NCBI GenBank assembly: GCA_018401555.1 | Contig: JAGYKP010000099.1 | Coordinates: 62,001 to 126,000, forward strand | Origin: Halomonas sp. | GTDB taxonomy: Bacteria > Pseudomonadota > Gammaproteobacteria > Pseudomonadales > Halomonadaceae | Direction of reading: 5' to 3' | Length of the DNA: 64,000 nucleotides | Shown here: in pieces, positions 59,988 to 64,000 of the stretch | Layout of the letters: every line of letters begins with the position of its first letter | Numbering within the stretch: the stretch's first letter is position 1 | The notes under the pieces: generated by a model | The model's input: the letters and a program-made list of their open reading frames with translations, nothing else | Told to the model about the DNA's origin: nothing | Database searches by the model: none | Position numbers and translations under genes: made by a program

Positions 59988-61742
59988 TCATCGAGGAGCA
60001 ATCCCCGGGAGGCGTTGCAGCAGATCGTCGATCAGTGGGCGTTCGTCGAAGCGCTCGAGGGCCTCGCCGACCAGGCCGCGGGCTTCGGCGTGGCGGTCCA
60101 GTACCCACAGCACCTCGGCCAGGTGGGCGGCGATCTCCTGGTCGGGCATGGCGCGATAGGCGCGCTCCAGCCAGGGCAGGGCCGCTTGCGGGTCGCCCTC
60201 GCGGTAGTGCACCCAGCCCAGGCTGTCGAGGATCGCGGGGTTGTCGGGCTCGAGGGCATGGGCGCGCTCGATCAGTTCGCGGGCCTCCGCGAGGCGTGAT
60301 GCAGGGCCCTGGTCGGCCAGGGTGTAGCCCAGTGCATTGAGGGCCATGGCGTTGTCGGGGTTGCGCTCGATGATGCGTCCCAGGTCGCGCTCCATGCCCG
60401 TAAGGTCGCCCGCCGCCCAGGCGCGCATCCCGCGCAGGTAGAGCAGCTGCTCGTCGTTGGGGGTGCGTGCCAGCTCGCGGTCGAGCAGGGCGTCTGCCTC
60501 CTCGCCGAGACCCTCGCGATCGAGCAGCTCCACCTCCAGGGCCACCAGGTCGCTGAACCAGTCGTCGTGGCGCAGTCGCTCGTTGCGCAGGAAGCGGCGG
60601 GCGTCCTCCAGCCGGTCGTCCTCGACCAGCATCTCGGCGGCACGCAGCCGGCTGAGCAGGAATCCCTCCTCCGGCGGCACCTGGCGGTAATAAAGCAGGG
60701 CGTTGTCGATCTCGCCCTCGGCGCGGGCGATATCGCCGAGCAGCAGGAAGGCGTCGGCGGGGGGCTCGGGGGACTCCACCAGCGGCAGCAGCAGGCGCCG
60801 CGCCGGCTCGTGGTGCCCTTCGTCAAGGTAGAGGCGGGCCAGGCCGATGGTCAGCGCGGCATCGCCGGTGTGCTCCTCGAGCAGGGCATCGGTCCTGCGC
60901 CTCGGCGGCGGCCACGTTGCCCAGACGCAGCTCGCTCTGGGCCAGCAGCAGGATGAAGCGTGCATCGCCGGGCGAGACCTCGAGGCCGCGGCGTGCGGCG
61001 CTGCGGGCGGCACGCGGGTCGTCCGCCTCCTGGGCCAGCCGGGCGCGGGTCAGCCACAGTGCCGGCAGCTCCGGTGCTCGGGCACCGAGGCGCTCCAGGC
61101 GTCGCTCGGCGGCGTCGGTCCCGCCGACCGCCACCTCGAGCAGTGCGGTGGCCAGCTCGGCGTCATGGCGGCGGGCATCCTCGGGCGCCGTGGCCAGGTA
61201 GTCACGCAGCCTGGACAGCAGCGGGGCCGGGTCGGCGTTGGCAGCCAGGGCGGATTCGACCAGCGACGAGATCTCGCTGTCGCCGCCCTCCCGGACCAGC
61301 GCCAGACGCTGGCGCAAGGCTTCGTCCCAGTCGCCGCGCTGCACGGCGAGGCCGGCCAACAGTCGTGCCGGAGCGGGGCTGCCGGGCGCCAGGCCCTGCC
61401 AGCCCTGGCGGCACGGTCGAGCAGTTCGCGTTCGTTGCCGAAGCTGGCGGCCAGTGCCGCCCGCTCCGCGAGGCCGGCGTTGCGGTAGCGTTCGCTGGCC
61501 GTGAGATAGCCCTCGGCGGCGCGCCGGTAGTCGCCGCGCTGGCCGGCCAGCTCTGCGGTAAGCAGCCCGGCCAGACCTTCGGCGTCGAGACCGCGCTCGA
61601 TGGGCGGGGCACCGGCCAGCGGGTCCTCCATCAGCGAGGCCTCGCCGTCGGCGAGTGGCCACGCCTGGCAGCCGGCCAGCAACAGGGCCAGTGCCGGCAT
61701 CGCCAGCGGCAGGGGTAACAGGGAAAGCGGGGCGCGGGCCAT
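59988..61742 (-). CDS. TPR-repeat lipoprotein next to lolB
   Basis: About 585 codons. A lipoprotein signal (ALALLLAGC) leads into many TPR-like helical repeats, for example LLYYRQVPPEEGFLLSRLRA and ALGYTLADQGPASRLAEARE; the last repeats (HALEPDNPAILDSLGWVHY) are the best preserved. Frame slips near 61405 and 60890. TPR lipoproteins of this place are commonly found beside lolB and hemA in gammaproteobacteria; the role is unknown. The stop overlaps a possible lolB start. Translation starts at 61742. Confidence 0.85.
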
Positions 61743-61837
61743 GGGGGTCTCGCTTGCGGTGCGGTGGCCTCAGCATAACGGCTCGGCCGGCGTGGGCAAA
61801 GGCGCAGCGGTGGGGTGCGCCCTTCGCCTTTCGGCTG

Positions 61838-61846
61838 TGATAGAAT
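61838..61846 (+). promoter_or_regulatory. Extended -10 promoter for hemA
   Basis: TGA-TAGAAT about 62 bp before the hemA ATG, in the region divergent from the TPR gene. No convincing -35. Confidence 0.5.
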
Positions 61847-61907
61847 CCTGGCGCCTCGATCGCGAGGCCGTAATGGCCGCACACCCCACGTTCAAGATGC
61901 CCGACGC

Positions 61908-63177
61908 ATGACGCTGCTTGCCCTTGGAATCAATCACCGAACCGCCACCGTGGAGGTGCGCGAGCAGGTGGCCTTCGACCCCGCCGAGCTGGATGCCGCG
62001 CTGGGCGAACTGCGTGGCCTGCCCGAGGTAAGGGAGGCGGCCGTCCTCTCCACCTGCAATCGCACCGAGCTCTACTGCGTGACCGAGCCCGAAGGAGAGG
62101 TGGCCATCCTGGACTGGCTGGGCCGCTTCCACGGCCTGCCGGTCGATGACCTCTCGAAATGCGCCTATCACTACCTGGACAACGACGCCGCCCGCCACCT
62201 GATGCGGGTGGCGGTGGGGCTGGACTCCATGGTGCTGGGCGAGCCGCAGATCTTGGGCCAGCTCAAGGACGCCTACCAGGCCAGTCGCCTGGGGCGAGGG
62301 CTGGGCAAGGAGCTGGAGTGCCTGTTCCAGCATACCTTTGCCGTGGCCAAGCAGGTGCGCACCGAGACCGGCATCGGCCGCAACCCGGTGTCGGTGGCCT
62401 ATGCGGCGGTGAGCCTGGCGAGCCGTATCTTCGATGACTTCGGCCGCGCCCGGGCGCTGCTGATCGGTGCCGGCGAGACCATCGAGCTGGTGGCTCGGCA
62501 CCTGGTGGAGGCGGGCGTCAGCCAGCTTACTGTGGCCAACCGCACCCGCGAGCGCGGCGAGCAGCTTGCCGCGCCGCTGGGTGGCCGGGCGATTACCCTG
62601 GACGCCATCCCCGACGCCCTGGTCGATGCCGATATCGTCATCTCCTCCACCGCGGCTCCGCTGCCGATTCTCGGCAAGGGCATGGTGGAGCGGGCGCTGA
62701 AGAAGCGCCGTCACCGGCCGATCTTCATGGTCGATATCGCCGTGCCCCGGGACATCGAGCCCGAGGTGGGCCAGCTCGCCGACATCTTCCTGTATACGGT
62801 GGATGACCTTCAGGAGGTGATCGCGGAGAACCGCCGCCACCGCCAGGTGGCCGCCGACCAGGCGGAGTCGCTGATCGAGCACGGCGTGGGCGCCTGGCTG
62901 CATGACCGTCGCATCCGCAGCGGCGGCGAGCTGATCCATGACTACCGCTCCCGTGGCGAGGTGCTGCGCGACCACTCCCTGGAGCAGGCGCTGGCGCGGC
63001 TCGGCCGCGGCGAGGATCCCGAGGCCGTGGTGCGGCGCCTGGCCCACCAGCTCACCAACCGGCTGCTGCACGGCCCCACCGTAGCGCTGCGCGAGGCCGC
63101 CCTCCGCGGAACGCCACGACCTGCTCGAGGCGGCCAGCGTGCTGCTGCTCGAGGCGACCCCCGACAAGACCCGATAG
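61908..63177 (+). CDS. hemA: Glutamyl-tRNA reductase
   Basis: First committed step of haem synthesis in the C5 pathway; about 423 codons. [20 protein letters not shown], the catalytic cysteine in [23 protein letters not shown] and the NADPH fold [17 protein letters not shown] are present. A slip near 63103 moves the C-terminus into the frame [14 protein letters not shown], stopping at 63177. Start ATG at 61908. Followed 10 bp later by prfA, as usual. Confidence 0.95.
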
Positions 63178-63187
63178 GACCGATTCG

Positions 63188-64000
<813 letters not shown>

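Overview
The window is a dense, high-GC stretch of a gammaproteobacterial chromosome. Gene content and order (monomeric plus dimeric isocitrate dehydrogenase, 180-kDa-class NAD-glutamate dehydrogenase, ribosome modulation factor, a Pseudomonas-type isocitrate lyase, bpt-aat beside clpSA) point to a Halomonas-like member of the Halomonadaceae or a close relative. That placement is inference from protein resemblance; no rRNA or tRNA gene was seen to confirm it.

Layout. 1-3.2 kb: the end of a zinc-type alcohol dehydrogenase gene, then a Tat-exported sulfite-dehydrogenase-like molybdoenzyme with its cytochrome c. 3.2-6.3 kb: a gabD-gabT operon for 4-aminobutyrate catabolism. 6.5-12.7 kb: a tandem DUF1266 gene, an NlpC/P60 lipoprotein, an MFS exporter, slyD and two small envelope proteins. 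13-14.6 kb: isocitrate lyase. 14.9-28.2 kb: a block syntenic with Pseudomonas and Escherichia (roxA, purB, hflD, mnmA, nudJ, rluE, idh, icd, clpS, clpA, infA). 28.5-35.6 kb: bpt, aat, ftsK, lolA, rarA. 35.7-45 kb: hemerythrin-like protein, murI, trmA, gdhB, mgtE. 45-50.7 kb: pyrD, rmf, rlmL, a glutaredoxin-like protein, a WGR-like protein, pdxB. 50.9-54.6 kb: htpX, alaA, an RbgA-like GTPase, msrB. 54.7-64 kb: ychF, pth, rplY, prs, ispE, lolB, a TPR lipoprotein, then divergent hemA-prfA, the last cut by the window edge.

How the genes fit together. Carbon flow at isocitrate is represented three times (aceA, idh, icd), joined by gabDT and gdhB feeding succinate and 2-oxoglutarate. bpt, aat, clpS and clpA form a complete N-degron module within about 5 kb. 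trmA, mnmA, rluE, rlmL, roxA, rmf, the RbgA-like GTPase, rplY, infA, pth and prfA serve translation. lolA and lolB are the two ends of the lipoprotein-sorting pathway.

Quality warning. About 31 of 54 genes are broken by single-base (occasionally two-base) insertions or deletions, often in short runs of G or C, and often in compensating pairs. In every case the family sequence continues in another frame, and essential genes (ftsK, murI, prs, rplY, hemA, pth) are hit. I read this as sequencing or assembly error, not pseudogenisation. Broken genes are therefore given as full-length CDS spans with the frame breaks noted.

I found no phage, transposase, CRISPR array or defence island. The most unusual non-housekeeping signals are a 170-bp MITE-like repeat present twice, two heptanucleotide tandem arrays each next to a stop codon, an orphan plus-strand terminator suggesting a small RNA beside aceA, a terminator overlapping the leader of pth, and a small duplicated tail behind htpX.
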